DNA from: Camellia lanceoleosa | Taxonomy: Eukaryota > Streptophyta > Magnoliopsida > Ericales > Theaceae | Direction of reading: 5' to 3' | DNA length: 64,000 nt | Assembly (NCBI GenBank): GCA_025200525.1 | Contig: CM045763.1 | Span: forward strand, 159,408,246-159,472,245 | Shown here: positions 1-10,653 of the stretch, piece after piece | Layout: each line of letters starts with the position of its first letter | Position numbering within the stretch: the stretch's first letter is position 1 | The notes under the pieces: generated by a model | Databases searched by the model: none | What the model saw: only the letters and a program-made list of their open reading frames with translations | What the model was told of the DNA's origin: nothing | Program-made: the position numbers and the translations under genes

Positions 1-641
1 ATGCCAAGGTGGGTATTGTAGTCTGATCTTCTGTTTTATTATTATTTACTTGTTCAGATGGATTATATCATGCTTCAGTCATTATGTCTGCTCAAAATGT
101 AGATCAGAATGCTTGTATAGTGCACTGCCTGCCAGTTTCTGTATCTTAGGAGAAATTTGATCATTTTTTGCATATTGTAGCTAGTACACTTTACATCATA
201 GACCTGGCTCGGATGTGTCAAAAATATATATTATAGATATATGTATATATTTTTCTTAAAAAAAAGAACAATACTCATAATAATATTCTTGTTCAATAAT
301 AATTTCTGTTGGCTGATTTTCAATATGTATCAGTTAGTATTGTTTGCAATCTTCTCAAATCTGGTCTGTAGTTCACTATTCCTCTTCAGCTTGCAACTGC
401 TTCCTCCAAAGCGTTCACATCATCTACACGTTTGACAGGAGCAGTTTTATTTTTATCTTTTTTTCAACAATCGTTGTAGTACTGTCAGTCTCTGACATTT
501 GAATTTGGAGACATGGATAGGGCATGTGGAAGCATTGCTATAGTACTCCATATGAGTGGTAGTAGTTGATCCAGTCACATTTATTTAAATGAAGTGCCAT
601 GTCCTGCTCTAATCCTCACATTTTTAACAATTGCATATACC
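1..641. other. Intergenic, no gene recognised
   Basis: AT-rich sequence with short homopolymers. The only open frames are short, low-complexity and hydrophobic, with no recognisable domain. I see no RNA gene or clear repeat here. Confidence 0.6.
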
Positions 642-889
642 CTATGAAGCACGGACACGGACATGGATACGGACACGTGATACAGCAATTTCAAAAAAAT
701 GGGGACACGGACATGGCGGGGGACACGGCAAATTTTTTAATTTTTTTTTATAAATATTTTTATTTTAATAGATCAATTATTTTATTTATTTTTTAAATAA
801 TGTGTGCTTATTAATTATTTTATTTTATTTTATATTATATATGTGTTTTTTTTTATTAATATGTATAAATATATAAGACACAAAATATG

Positions 890-1075
890 TTTTTTTTATT
901 AATATTAATACATATATATTGTAAGTATTATATTTTATATATATTATAAGGATTATATCTTATATATATATATATTATAAGAATATCTCATATATTAGGA
1001 TTATATTTTATATATATATATTATAAGGATTATATCTTATATATATTATATGAATATCTCATATATTGTCCTATA
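890..1075. repeat. AT-rich tandem repeat
   Basis: Degenerate units built from TATATATTATAAGGATTATA follow one another, alternating with variants that read GAATATCTCATATAT. It lies inside the 642-1568 element. Confidence 0.7.
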
Positions 1076-1165
1076 CACATCTGTATAAGATAAGACTGAC
1101 GAAAAGGCAAGGGAGAGAGAAGGCGTAAAGGCGAGAGAGAGAGAGAGAGAGAAGGCGAGAGATGC

Positions 1166-1320
1166 GATGGAGGTCATCGTCTGGTTCGAAGGTCATCGTC
1201 GACTGGTTCGAAGGTTCGACGCGATCTGGTTCGACTGGTTCGACGGAGAGACGCGACTGGATCGAGTGAGAGACGCGATCTGGTTCGACTGGTTCGAAGG
1301 TCATCGTCTTCTCTTCCGTT
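1166..1320. repeat. GGTTCGA-rich minisatellite
   Basis: The words CTGGTTCGA, GGTTCGAAGGTCATCG and GACGCGATCTGGTTCGA recur about six times in 150 bp, preceded by a GA microsatellite near 1130-1155. The repeats create open frames on both strands, but these translate to repetitive peptides and are not credible genes. The word TTCGAAGGTCATC also occurs in the LTR of element 1 (31875-31888), which may be coincidence. Confidence 0.6.
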
Positions 1321-1574
1321 CGAAGGGCAAGCCGACCAGGTTTCCTTTCTCTTCTCCTTTACTCTTCTTCTTCTTCTTTTCCGTTTGTGTCCAGATTTGG
1401 ACACGCGTGTCCAGATTTGGTGGACACGCATGTCTCCACTGTGTCCCCTGCAAAAAAAGTAAGTAGATTAAAAGGACACGCCAACTGGCGTGTCCCGTAC
1501 GTATCCCCGGCGTGTCGACGTGTCCGACACCGCCATGGCATCAAATTTGACGTGTCCATGCTTCATAGGCTATA

Positions 1575-1990
1575 CCAGCATACCATGTCATGTCATGTCC
1601 ACATCTTCTGTCCATATCAATACAAAACATGCTTTCGACTTTTTCCTTTCTGAGTTATCTGGGCTCTACAATCACCAACCACATTGATCATCTCTGGATT
1701 TGAAGGGGTGCTTGTGTTTCTAGCTAAAAACAAAAATGAGGTATTATGTCTCATATCCCTTCCCCGTCTGTCTGCTATTATTAAAGATTGGCTGTATAAA
1801 GCATGTCATGTCGTGTCATGCCCGTGTCTTTATTTCCTTATTGGTAATGCATAGGCTTTCAACTCTGCCTGATAAATTTTTAAAAAAAAAAAACTCTGCC
1901 TTGTTTGAGTTATCCTGGCTTTATGGTCGCCAATCACATTTGATAACCTCTCAATTTGATGGGGTGCTGGTCTTTATGGCTGAAAGGAAG
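1575..1990. repeat. Diverged direct duplication
   Basis: A segment of roughly 90 bp near 1645-1730 (GAGTTATCTGGGCTCTACAA, later GGGGTGCTTGTGTTTCTAGC) recurs at about 1905-1985 with scattered mismatches. The CATGTCATGTC stretch near 1585 is echoed near 1803. It looks like an old local duplication. No coding potential is evident. Confidence 0.5.
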
Positions 1991-3089
1991 CAAATAAAGG
2001 GAAAATTGCACATGTGGGATAGAGTCATGAACCTGTAAACCTGGCTTTCAAAGCGGCCACTGGAACTATAGACAAGTTATAAAACACCTAGATTTGATCC
2101 TAATTTGACAGGATAGCGGGAGAAAACCCAAAATGCTAGCAAAACACTTTATTTAAGCCTTAATTCGTTACTTTACCATCATTATCCCTTCTCTTTCAAA
2201 ACAAATACTTAAATTGTTATATTTTGAAATAAAGCAAAACAAACTAAACAGTATATAACAGACTTATAGTGATAAAAACAACAGAGTCAATCGAAAAGAA
2301 AGCAATAACTTCTTGATTATATCAGTTCCTAGTTAAAAAAATTTGGGCAAATGGGAAAAACCTATCAGAAATCAATAGACTATGGAAGATATATTTATTT
2401 ATGTTTTCTTAGTATTTTGGTCTATTTATGTTTCTGTATTTCATGAAATCAAAGCTGCATGAGGTGCAAATATATTTATTACTATAGTGATGACATATGA
2501 TTGAATAAATTTAGCTATGATTGAATGAATTTATGGCAAATATTTTTTAGACTTATTTCAGTACTCTTCTTCTTTCTATTATTCATTCCTTTCCTGTTTA
2601 CTGTTCATATGATTGAATGAATTTAGCTAATGTGCCAGCTGCTTGATCTACCCTATTTTCACCCACTTATTTTAATTAATGTGCTTCACCTTTGAGTAAT
2701 TCTATGTTTAGGACTTTGTGTTATTCTTTTTCCATGGAACTATGCTTCAATAACAAATTGCATGGTAATAAAAATGTGCTGATTAGATATCATAGCACTT
2801 AGCTTCTAGTTTTGCTCAATAAGCATCAATACTTAGGTACTAAGCATACACTATGTAGTTAATTTACCTTGACTAGATGCTAATTTTCAGCCTACTAATT
2901 AGTACATCAGTATGGCCGATGCCATCCCAAATTTTTTTTTATCAGTTGTCTGATTAGTTTACACACATTTCAATAATATAAAATTACCATAAAACATAAA
3001 ATCTAATCATAAAGATCTCCTTCTTAACAATTTTGATTTTTGAATACCTTTCATTGGAAGTTGACTCATTTACTTGGGTTTGGATCCAG
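1991..3089. other. Intergenic, no gene recognised
   Basis: AT-rich DNA. The only pattern seen is a phrase based on ATGATTGAATGAATTTA repeated about three times between 2490 and 2630. No convincing frame or RNA gene. Confidence 0.5.
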
Positions 3090-3588
3090 AGATTACATGT
3101 AAGAAAACTTGAAGGCAAGGTGCTGGACTTAGAACAATAACTTGATGAGATTAGAGCCATGCTTATCAAAGAAAGAAGGCAAAATGATGTAAGAGGAAAA
3201 ACTAAACATGATAATATAATGTTTGATGATTTAATTCAAGTAAATTTTGATTTAAATCATTTGTTATTTTATATTTAAGTCACTTGCATGTTTGTCTTTG
3301 AGTGTAGGGTACCAATCCCTCCCAAACAAGCTCCGATCTACTCCAATCTACTCCTCATGACAACCTTCCAACTTCGGTGAGTGAAAATAGTATTTTCAAA
3401 ACATTTTTATCTACTCCTCATGTCTTTAATTGTTGGAATTCTGTGGTAGCTATAAGCTTAATGAAGTGTTTTTATGGTTTTTTAGGTGAATGAAGTTGGT
3501 TCTGTTACTGAAAGCATTGAAGCTATGAAAATATCTAAACGTGTTGGTTCTTCAATTGCAAACCTTCCAATTTGTTTAGATACGGTAA
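3090..3588 (+). pseudogene. Exon-like fragments of a decayed gene, possibly a CACTA transposase tail
   Basis: Three short stretches read like coding exons separated by plausible plant introns. The first (about 3091-3190) encodes a Lys/Glu-rich, coiled-coil-like piece with RKLEGKVLDLEQ, an in-frame stop, then LDEIRAMLIKERRQND. The second (about 3307-3376) follows a TGTAG acceptor. The third (about 3486-3582) runs from an acceptor to GTAAGT. A Lys/Glu-rich helical tail is seen in some En/Spm-type (Ptta) transposase proteins, and a CACTA-like terminus lies about 0.8 kb downstream. That assignment is inference and weak; I do not recognise the domain with confidence. Confidence 0.3.
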
Positions 3589-4189
3589 GTTATGCTCTTT
3601 TTAGAAGTCTCAATTGTTATGATATGGTAATTAGTTATACATTATTGGCATCTTCTTGGGGCTGTGGATATTGACAATGTTGGTGGTATTAATGATTCTA
3701 TCTAACTACAATTATGATTATACCAAATTTGGATTATGGGGGATCATACATTAATCTTCTTCTAGTGGCTTTTATGTTTGTTTTTAGTTTTCTTAATTAT
3801 AGTGATCAAACTGGGAATGTCATAGGATTTGAATTCCCTTTTCTAGCTCAGTGAAGTTTTCTTTCTTTTTTGGTTCTTGAATTCCCTTTTCTTGTAATTT
3901 AATTGCCTGTCTTTATACTATGTATTGAGATAAAAAGAGTCAAAATCATCTCTAGTGCTAAAGCAACATACCTGCATTAACTGTTTTACTGTTAGTGATT
4001 TGTCTATTTGTCTTTTAACCTCTGTGTTCGTAATTTCAATCTTTAATTTTCTTGGTTTTCGTGAATGTGGGACTTTCATTTGTGAGAGGAGCTTCAATCT
4101 GGAAGAAATCAGTGATAGAGTTTATGATGTAATTGAAGTTCTGTTATGGCTGATTAATTGTAGAATATGCATCATATAATATCTAGGGT

Positions 4190-4411
4190 TTCTGTTGTGA
4201 AGCATATCATACCTTCCAAAAATCATCGACCGACTCGAGTTGTGAAGTATATCATTAATGTTTAATTTATTACTTTTTACAACTTTACTTGCATGCCGTA
4301 AATGGCGCTAAGCTTTTCACGGCATGTCATATAACGGCATTTGTGTGCATGCCGTGAAAGAGTTTTTACAACATGCATTGCAAGCCGTAAAAATTCAATT
4401 TTGTTGTAGTG
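4190..4411. mobile_element. CACTA-type transposon terminus with subterminal repeats
   Basis: On the minus strand this begins CACTACAACAAAATTG at 4411, the canonical CACTA terminal word. It is followed inward by at least five copies of ACGGCATGC-like motifs in both orientations (around 4293, 4318, 4335, 4350 and 4383). Terminal CACTA plus repeated subterminal motifs is the standard anatomy of En/Spm elements. The partner terminus was not found, so this is one end only. Confidence 0.55.
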
Positions 4412-4419
4412 CATTAACA

Positions 4420-4436
4420 CACTACCACAAAATGTG
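4420..4436. mobile_element. Second CACTA-like terminus, opposite orientation
   Basis: The plus strand reads CACTACCACAAAATG only 8 bp beyond the terminus at 4411. It would be the left end of another CACTA element extending rightwards, but I see no matching subterminal repeats, so it may be chance. Confidence 0.25.
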
Positions 4437-4747
4437 TAATTTCATTTATGAATTACAAATTATCATAACTCTTACCAGAAAAATATATAATATTTACTAT
4501 AAAAATGCATAACATTTACTTCAAAAATACATAGCAGATACATATGATACACATCATTTGAAAGGGTGTGTAGCGTAGTGTTTACCCTCTTAATTGTATT
4601 ACTGCGTGATAAACATTTGCAAGAAACACTAGTTTATATAGCATTTTTTCTTCCTAATATGTTGTGTAACCATAGAAAAGTTACATTTCATCTTCTCTTT
4701 GTTTTTGGATTGGTGAGAAAGCTAATGATAAGACAATACAAATCTTT

Positions 4748-4983
4748 TATTATTTATTGATATATCTTAGACTATTTTTTTCCTACAAAAGTAAGCTTGA
4801 GTAATTTTAAATGTAGGATGATATTTTTTTTTTTATTCAATTTAAAAAAAATTAAAATAATTATTATTATTTATTGATATATCTTAGACTATTTTTTTCC
4901 TACAAAAGTAAGCTTGAGTAATTTTAAATGTAGGATGATATTTTTTTATTTTTTATTCAATTTAAAAAAAATTAAAATAATTA
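4748..4983. repeat. Near-perfect tandem duplication, about 117 bp x 2
   Basis: The unit beginning TTATTGATATATCTTAGACT and ending in an A-rich AATTAAAATAATTA occurs twice head to tail. The copies are almost identical apart from the length of a T/A run, implying a recent duplication. No gene overlaps it. Confidence 0.9.
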
Positions 4984-5934
4984 GACTACAATAGTTGAAA
5001 AAACATTGACTTAATCTTTGTACGAACATGATTTTACACATGAATAAAATGTGACTAGAACTCTCATTATAAGCCTTTAGCTAGTAAAACAACGCCTAGA
5101 CGATGAACTAATCTCGTAGACATGTTTCGGAAAAGCACCTCTCTTATGGCTAAGGCAAAACTTGGGATCAATAGGGAAAGGAAAGAGGGATTTAGGGTTA
5201 TGTACGCATAAAAGAAATCGAATCCTCTATATGTTAATCTTGCTTGCTTTTATAGCTTTTCCTCATGTGGATTGGCATTGCCCAAACAATATTTATGAGG
5301 ACTCTCTGTTAAGCAAATAAGCTTATCCAAACTCCCTAAAGTCATGCATGCAATGAACATTTACATTTCAAAATAAGCACGGCGAAGCTAGCTGGCAATC
5401 GATGCCCGACAATCTGATTGGCCACCTAGCTCATACAAGCCCTACGCATAAATGAATTAGCTATATTATCAATTTAAAAATATGTATTGTAAATATTCAA
5501 TTAATAATTTCTTATCTCAAAAACCTAGAAAATAAGTTTTGAATAATATTAAAATGTAAAAAGCCTCATTTTAAGTTATTATTTTAGACTTCAAATTATT
5601 TTGAACAGACTCTGCTTTTGAATATTTTATGATTCATTTATACATACGCAGAAGTGATGTTCCTTCAAAATTCTATCATTGCCAATTGTTTAAAAAGTAG
5701 CCTTGGTACATCCCAAAAGTTGGAGAAGGGATATCAGCTGTGCCTTTGAGCACAACAAGAGATACTATGCCTACTCAAATAATTTGATTTATTTTAGAAT
5801 GGTGAAAAAACTTTTAAAGATATATTTAGAAGTACCCTTTCCTAAAGCTAAATACTTTAGCAGAGAGGATGCAGGTAGTGACAAGGGCACCCTAAATACC
5901 GATTAAGCCCATTATATTAGTAATGTTAGGAATA
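4984..5934. other. Intergenic, no gene recognised
   Basis: AT-rich DNA with only short open frames. No repeat or RNA gene recognised. Confidence 0.5.
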
Positions 5935-5942
5935 CTAATAGA

Positions 5943-6639
5943 TAGGGCTGGGTATAGAGTTATTCAAACTGTCTAACTTGAACCAATCTGCATACAAATA
6001 GGTGGTTTCGTAGACACAATATGAACGGATGCGGTTTGGAATATGGCATGATTGCGAGTTGCGGGCGGGTTGCCGGTTTAACCCGCACCCGCAAGAAACC
6101 GCCCGCATTTGGACTCTTTTTTTTTAATAATAAAACCTTAACCATTATTATTTTATTATTACATTTTGGATGAATGTAAAAGTTAATGATGAATTACTTT
6201 TAGGTAAGCTTAGGATTTTGAATGATTTTACTTTAATTGTATTGTTGGGTAGTAGATAGTGAATGAGATTGATGATGTAGTTTAGAATTTTGAATGATGT
6301 GCTTGTGTTAGTTTATGATTTGATTTAGAAGTTTAGGATTTTGAATGATTTGTTTGTGTTAGGAATTAATTTTGTTGCGTTTTTAATTTTATAAGTTTTA
6401 ATTCATTACTTATTAATGCTAAAGCATTTTAGAAAATTGGGGGGAAAAAATGCTCCAAAATAAATTTTTAAAGAAAAAACTCCAATCCGCAAATCGACCG
6501 CACATCCACGAACCCTATCCGCACAAACCGCAACCCGCACTACGGACAGTTATGGGTTGAATTTTTTCCAAACCGCATATATGCGGGCCAGTTTAAACCA
6601 ATCTGCAAACCGTCCAAAATTGAATTGCGACCACCCCTA
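5943..6639. mobile_element. hAT-type non-autonomous transposon (697 bp)
   Basis: The ends are TAGGGCTGGGTA on the left and the reverse complement of TAGGGGTGGTCGC on the right, an imperfect terminal inverted repeat. The flanks carry a perfect 8-bp target duplication, CTAATAGA, at 5935-5942 and 6640-6647, the size made by hAT transposases. GCGGTTTGG / CCGCAACCCGC motifs are repeated in inverted orientation inside both ends (about 6030-6110 and 6485-6620). There is no transposase frame, so it would need an enzyme in trans. Confidence 0.85.
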
Positions 6640-6647
6640 CTAATAGA

Positions 6648-7353
6648 TATACCATATAAAACACATACTTAGGCCAAGTTTGGCATAGCCTAAATAATAC
6701 AAAAAGTCAAAAAGTCACTATCCTATTTAAGTCACATCATCTTATTTAAATCACATCACCTCTCTAACACATCACATCAAACCCAACTCAAACCCAACCC
6801 ATATAAGCTAATAAGTCAAAAAGTACACTTTTTTAGAACATCCCAAACCAACCCTTAATCTCTTGACTTGAAACTAACATAATATAATATCTAATTAAGT
6901 ATATTTATTGATACATTTGATAGTGTACACGGAGGCTCTTTCAAATTTCATTACCCACAAAACCATATATGGATTGTAAAAAAAAAAAAGTTTAATAGAA
7001 ACATTTCTAAAATAATTTTATATAAACATTTTATTTGGATTGCATCGTCCATTTAAAAATTATTTGGACTGCACACAAGATATGGTTCCGAACGAATGAT
7101 AGTTGAGATAGTTTCGAACACTCACTACTCCTCACTGTGACAGTTTCGGAAACTAAACTGTGTCTACGCCAAACGAAGTTCTCATTCAACTGATAATCCA
7201 TCATCCAATTTTCTTTGGTAAGTGAACGCCTATCTTGATATCTCTGCAATTTACTTTCTCATAGACAATTCAACGAATACCCATCATGCAAAACACATCA
7301 CACCTCTAATTTATGCTCTTCCCGAATTGAATTCTTTCTGATAATATTCATCA
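6648..7353. other. Intergenic, possible degraded MITE at 6672-6860
   Basis: Between TTAGGCCAAGTTTGG (6669) and CCAAACCAACCCTTAA (about 6843) lies an AT-rich segment with imperfect inverted ends that resembles a small MITE; no target duplication was found. The rest has no recognisable feature. A promoter for the PGR3 copy could lie just upstream of 7354, but I see no clear TATA box. Confidence 0.3.
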
Positions 7354-10300
7354 ATGGCTGTTTTGGTACTTTGCAACTCAAGTATTTGCTGTAGTAATGT
7401 CAATTACACTGCCCTACCTACCTGATAATAATAGACAATACCACTCGAAGTGCAATGGGTCTATGGTGAATTGGAAGAAACATAGGAGAAAAATGGTGGG
7501 TGTTTGTGGGTCTGTGATGAAAAGCTCACATGGGTTAATGGCAGTGAGTGGGAAGCCAAATGGTGGTATGTCTTCTGAGGAAGCAATTAGGGTTTTGAAG
7601 TAAATTTCTTCAGACCCAGAGGAAGTTTTTCATTCTTTAAGTCTGTTGCTCAGCTTCCTAATGTTGTTCACACTACCGAAACATGTAATTACATGCTTGA
7701 GCTCTTGATGGTTCATAGGAGGGTTGGTGATATGGCTGTTGTGTTTGATTTGATGCAAAAGCAAATTATCTATAGGAATTTGAATACTTATTTGATCATA
7801 TTTAAGGCTCTTCATGTAAAAGGAGGGATTCGGCAAGCCCCATTTGCACTTGAGCGGATGAGAAAAGAAGGGTTCGTTTTGAATGGGTATTCGTACAATG
7901 GGCTGATCCATTTGCTTCTTCAGTCCGGATGTTGTAAACAGGCTCTGGAGGTTTATAGAAGAGTCGTTTCAGAAGGGATTAAGCCTAGTCTCAAGACCTA
8001 CTCCGCGCTTATGGTAGCATCTGGGAAGAGAAGGGATATTGAAACTGTCATGGGCTTACTTGAAGAGATGGAGAGTTTGGGGTTGAGGCCGAATGTGTAT
8101 ACTTTCACCATATGCATTAGGGTTCTTGGGAGGGCAGGAAAAATTGATGAGGCTTATGGTCATCTGAAGAGAATGGATGACGAGGGCTGTGGACCTGATG
8201 TAATTACTTATACAGTTCTCATCGATGCTCTTTGTCATGCTGGGAAACTTGACAAGGCAAAAGAAGTGTTTCTAAAGATGAAATCCAGCAGCCATAAACC
8301 TGATCGAGTAACTTACATCACCTTGTTGGATAAGTTCAGTGACCGTGGAGATTTGGACACTAAGAGAATTTTGGAGCGAGATGGAAGCAAATGGTTATGT
8401 TCCAGATGTTGTTACTTTCACAATACTTGTTGATGCTTTATGCAAAGCAGGGAAGCTTGATGAAGCATTTGGTACCCTTGATAACATGAGAAAGATAGGG
8501 ATCTTGCCAAATCTTCGTACTTATAATACATTAATAGGTGGACTTTTGAGAGTTAATAGATTGAATGAAGTGTTAGAACTTTTTGATGGTATGGAATCAT
8601 TTGGCATGAAACCTACTGCTTACACGTATATCGTTTTCATTGACTACTACGGCAAGTCAGGTGAACCTGACAAAGCTATTGAAACTTTTGAGAAGATGAA
8701 ACTCTGTGGAATTGTTCCTATATTGTTGCTTGTAATGCATCTTTGTATAGTCTAGTGGAAATGGGTAGGCTTGGGGAGGCAAAAGGTATATTCTATGGAC
8801 TAAAGAAGAGTGGACTAGCTCCAGATTCTATAACCTATAACCTACAACATGATGATGAACTGCTACAGTAAGGAAGGGAAAATAGATGAAGCCATCCAAT
8901 TATTCTCTGAGATGATAGAAAGGGGATGTGATCCTGACGTGGTTAATATCAATTCTTTGATTGACACTCTTTACAAGGCTGATCAAGTAGATGAGGCATG
9001 GGCAATGTTTTGCAGAATGACGGAGATGAAGCTTCCTCCTACTGTTGTGACCTTCAACACATTATTGGCTGGTTTAGGGAGAGAAGGGAAGGTTCAAGAG
9101 GCCGTGGAATTATTTGAGAGCATAACTGCACAAGGGTGCCATCCAAACACAATTTACCTTCAATACACTTCTCGATTGCCTTTGTAAGAATGATGAGATT
9201 GATATGGCCTTGAAGTTGTTCTTTGAGATGACAAGAAGAAATTGCTTTCCCGATGTTTTTACTTACAACACTGTCATTTACGGTTTTGTTAGAGAGAACA
9301 GGGTTAATGATGCATTCTTATTCTTCCATCAGATGAGAAAGATGCTCTATCCTGATAATATAACTTTGTGCACCCTTCTACCGGGTGTTGTGAAGGACGG
9401 GCGGATTGAGGATGCATTTAAGATGCCAACAGCTTTGTTCACCAGGTTAGGAATCAGACAGACAACTCTTTTTGGAGAGATTTAATTGAAGGAATTCTGT
9501 GTGATGCTGAAATTGATCAGTCCATTTCATTAGTTGAAAGATTGATAGTTGATGGGCTTTGCAGAAATGACTCAGTATTGATTCCTCTAATTAAGGTTAT
9601 GTGCAAGCATAAGCAAGCCCTCGACGCTCACGAACTTTTTGTGAAGTTTACCGGCAGTTTTGGAATTCAACCTACACTAGAAGCATATTATGTTCTGATT
9701 GAGGGGTTTCTTGATGTTCATCTCACTGAAATGGCTTGGGGTCTTTTTAAGGAGATGAAAACTGTTGGTTTTGCTCCTGATGTTTTCACCTACAACTTCT
9801 TGTTTGATGATCTTGGGAAGTCTGGGAGGGTCGATGAAATTTTTGAACTCTATGAAGAGATGCTCAGCAGGGGATGTAAGCCTAACACCATAACTCACAA
9901 TATAGTTATTGATGGTCTTGTTAAGTCTAATAGAATAGAGAAAACTGTAGATTTGTACTATGATCTTATCAGTGGAGATTTCAATCCCACTCCTTGTACA
10001 TATGGTCCTCTCATAGATGGTCTCTTAAAGCTGGGAAATTTGGATGAAGCGAGGAGTTTCTTTGATGAGATGTTGGATTACGGATGTAAACCAAACTGTG
10101 CTATTTACAATATTCTTATAAATGGATTTGGCAAAGGCGGGGATGTGGAAACTGCTTGTGAGTTGTTTAATAGAATGGTTAAAGAGGGAATAAGACCAGA
10201 TCTGAAGTCCTACACCATTCTCGTAGATTGCCTGTGCATGGTGGGGAAAGTGGATGATGCTGTGCACTACTTTGAGGAATTAAAGTCGACTGGCATTGAT

Positions 10301-10653
10301 CCTGATTTAATTTCTTACAACCTTATGATTAATGGTCTTGGGAGATCAAGAAGAATAGAAGAAGCTCTCTCTCTCTTTTCAATGAGATGCAGAGTAGAGG
10401 GATTATTCCTAACCTTTATACCTACAATTCCTTAATTCTCAATCTTGGGATTGCTGGAATGATCGAGGAAGCTGGGAAAATGTATGAAGAACTCCTACTT
10501 AAGGGCCTTGAACCTAATGTTTTCACATATAATGCTCTCATTCGAGGATATAGCATGTCTGGGAATCCTGATCGTGCATATGCAGTCTATGAGAAGATGA
10601 TGGCTGGGGGCTGCAGCCCCAACACTGGGACATTTGCACAGCTTCCTAATTAA
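7354..10653 (+). pseudogene. PGR3: PGR3-like PPR protein, multiply disrupted
   Basis: The conceptual product matches the whole of PROTON GRADIENT REGULATION 3, a chloroplast P-class pentatricopeptide protein of about 1,110 residues that binds RNA and supports expression of plastid cytochrome b6f and NDH genes. Recognisable blocks include [64 protein letters not shown] and the C-terminal [12 protein letters not shown], with 35-residue PPR repeats throughout. The best start is ATG 7354, which needs a shift near 7410. The reading is broken by TAA at 7601-7603 and by frame changes near 7640, 8360, 8713, 8845, 9155, 9425 and 10380. Full length with no internal intron fits the intronless coding region of this family. 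The 1868-codon intact frame elsewhere in the window argues against sequencing error. Confidence 0.9.

Larger units (their letters stand above)
642..1568. mobile_element. Non-autonomous terminal-inverted-repeat element (putative)
   Basis: The left edge reads CTATGAAGCACGGACAC and the right edge is its reverse complement with one mismatch (ending TGCTTCATAG), giving a 17-bp terminal inverted repeat around a 927-bp segment. GACACG/CGTGTC motifs are repeated just inside both ends, as in subterminal repeats of DNA transposons. The flanks share TATACC, but with a 2-bp offset on the right, so the target duplication is imperfect. No transposase frame is present. The interior holds an AT-rich tandem repeat, an AG microsatellite and a GGTTCGA-rich minisatellite. 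The superfamily is not determined; hAT or Mutator-like are both possible. Confidence 0.6.

Noticed and set aside
1071..1653. Several overlapping open frames on both strands
   Set aside because: They arise from the GGTTCGA/GACACG repeats; the peptides are repetitive and have no recognisable domain.
6672..6860. MITE between GGCCAAGTTTGG and CCAAACCAACCC
   Set aside because: Inverted ends are weak and no target duplication is visible; noted only as possible.
7354..10653. PGR3 frameshifts as sequencing error
   Set aside because: Long frames such as the 1868-codon gag-pol are intact in the same window, and the breaks are not confined to homopolymers. Not excluded without reads.
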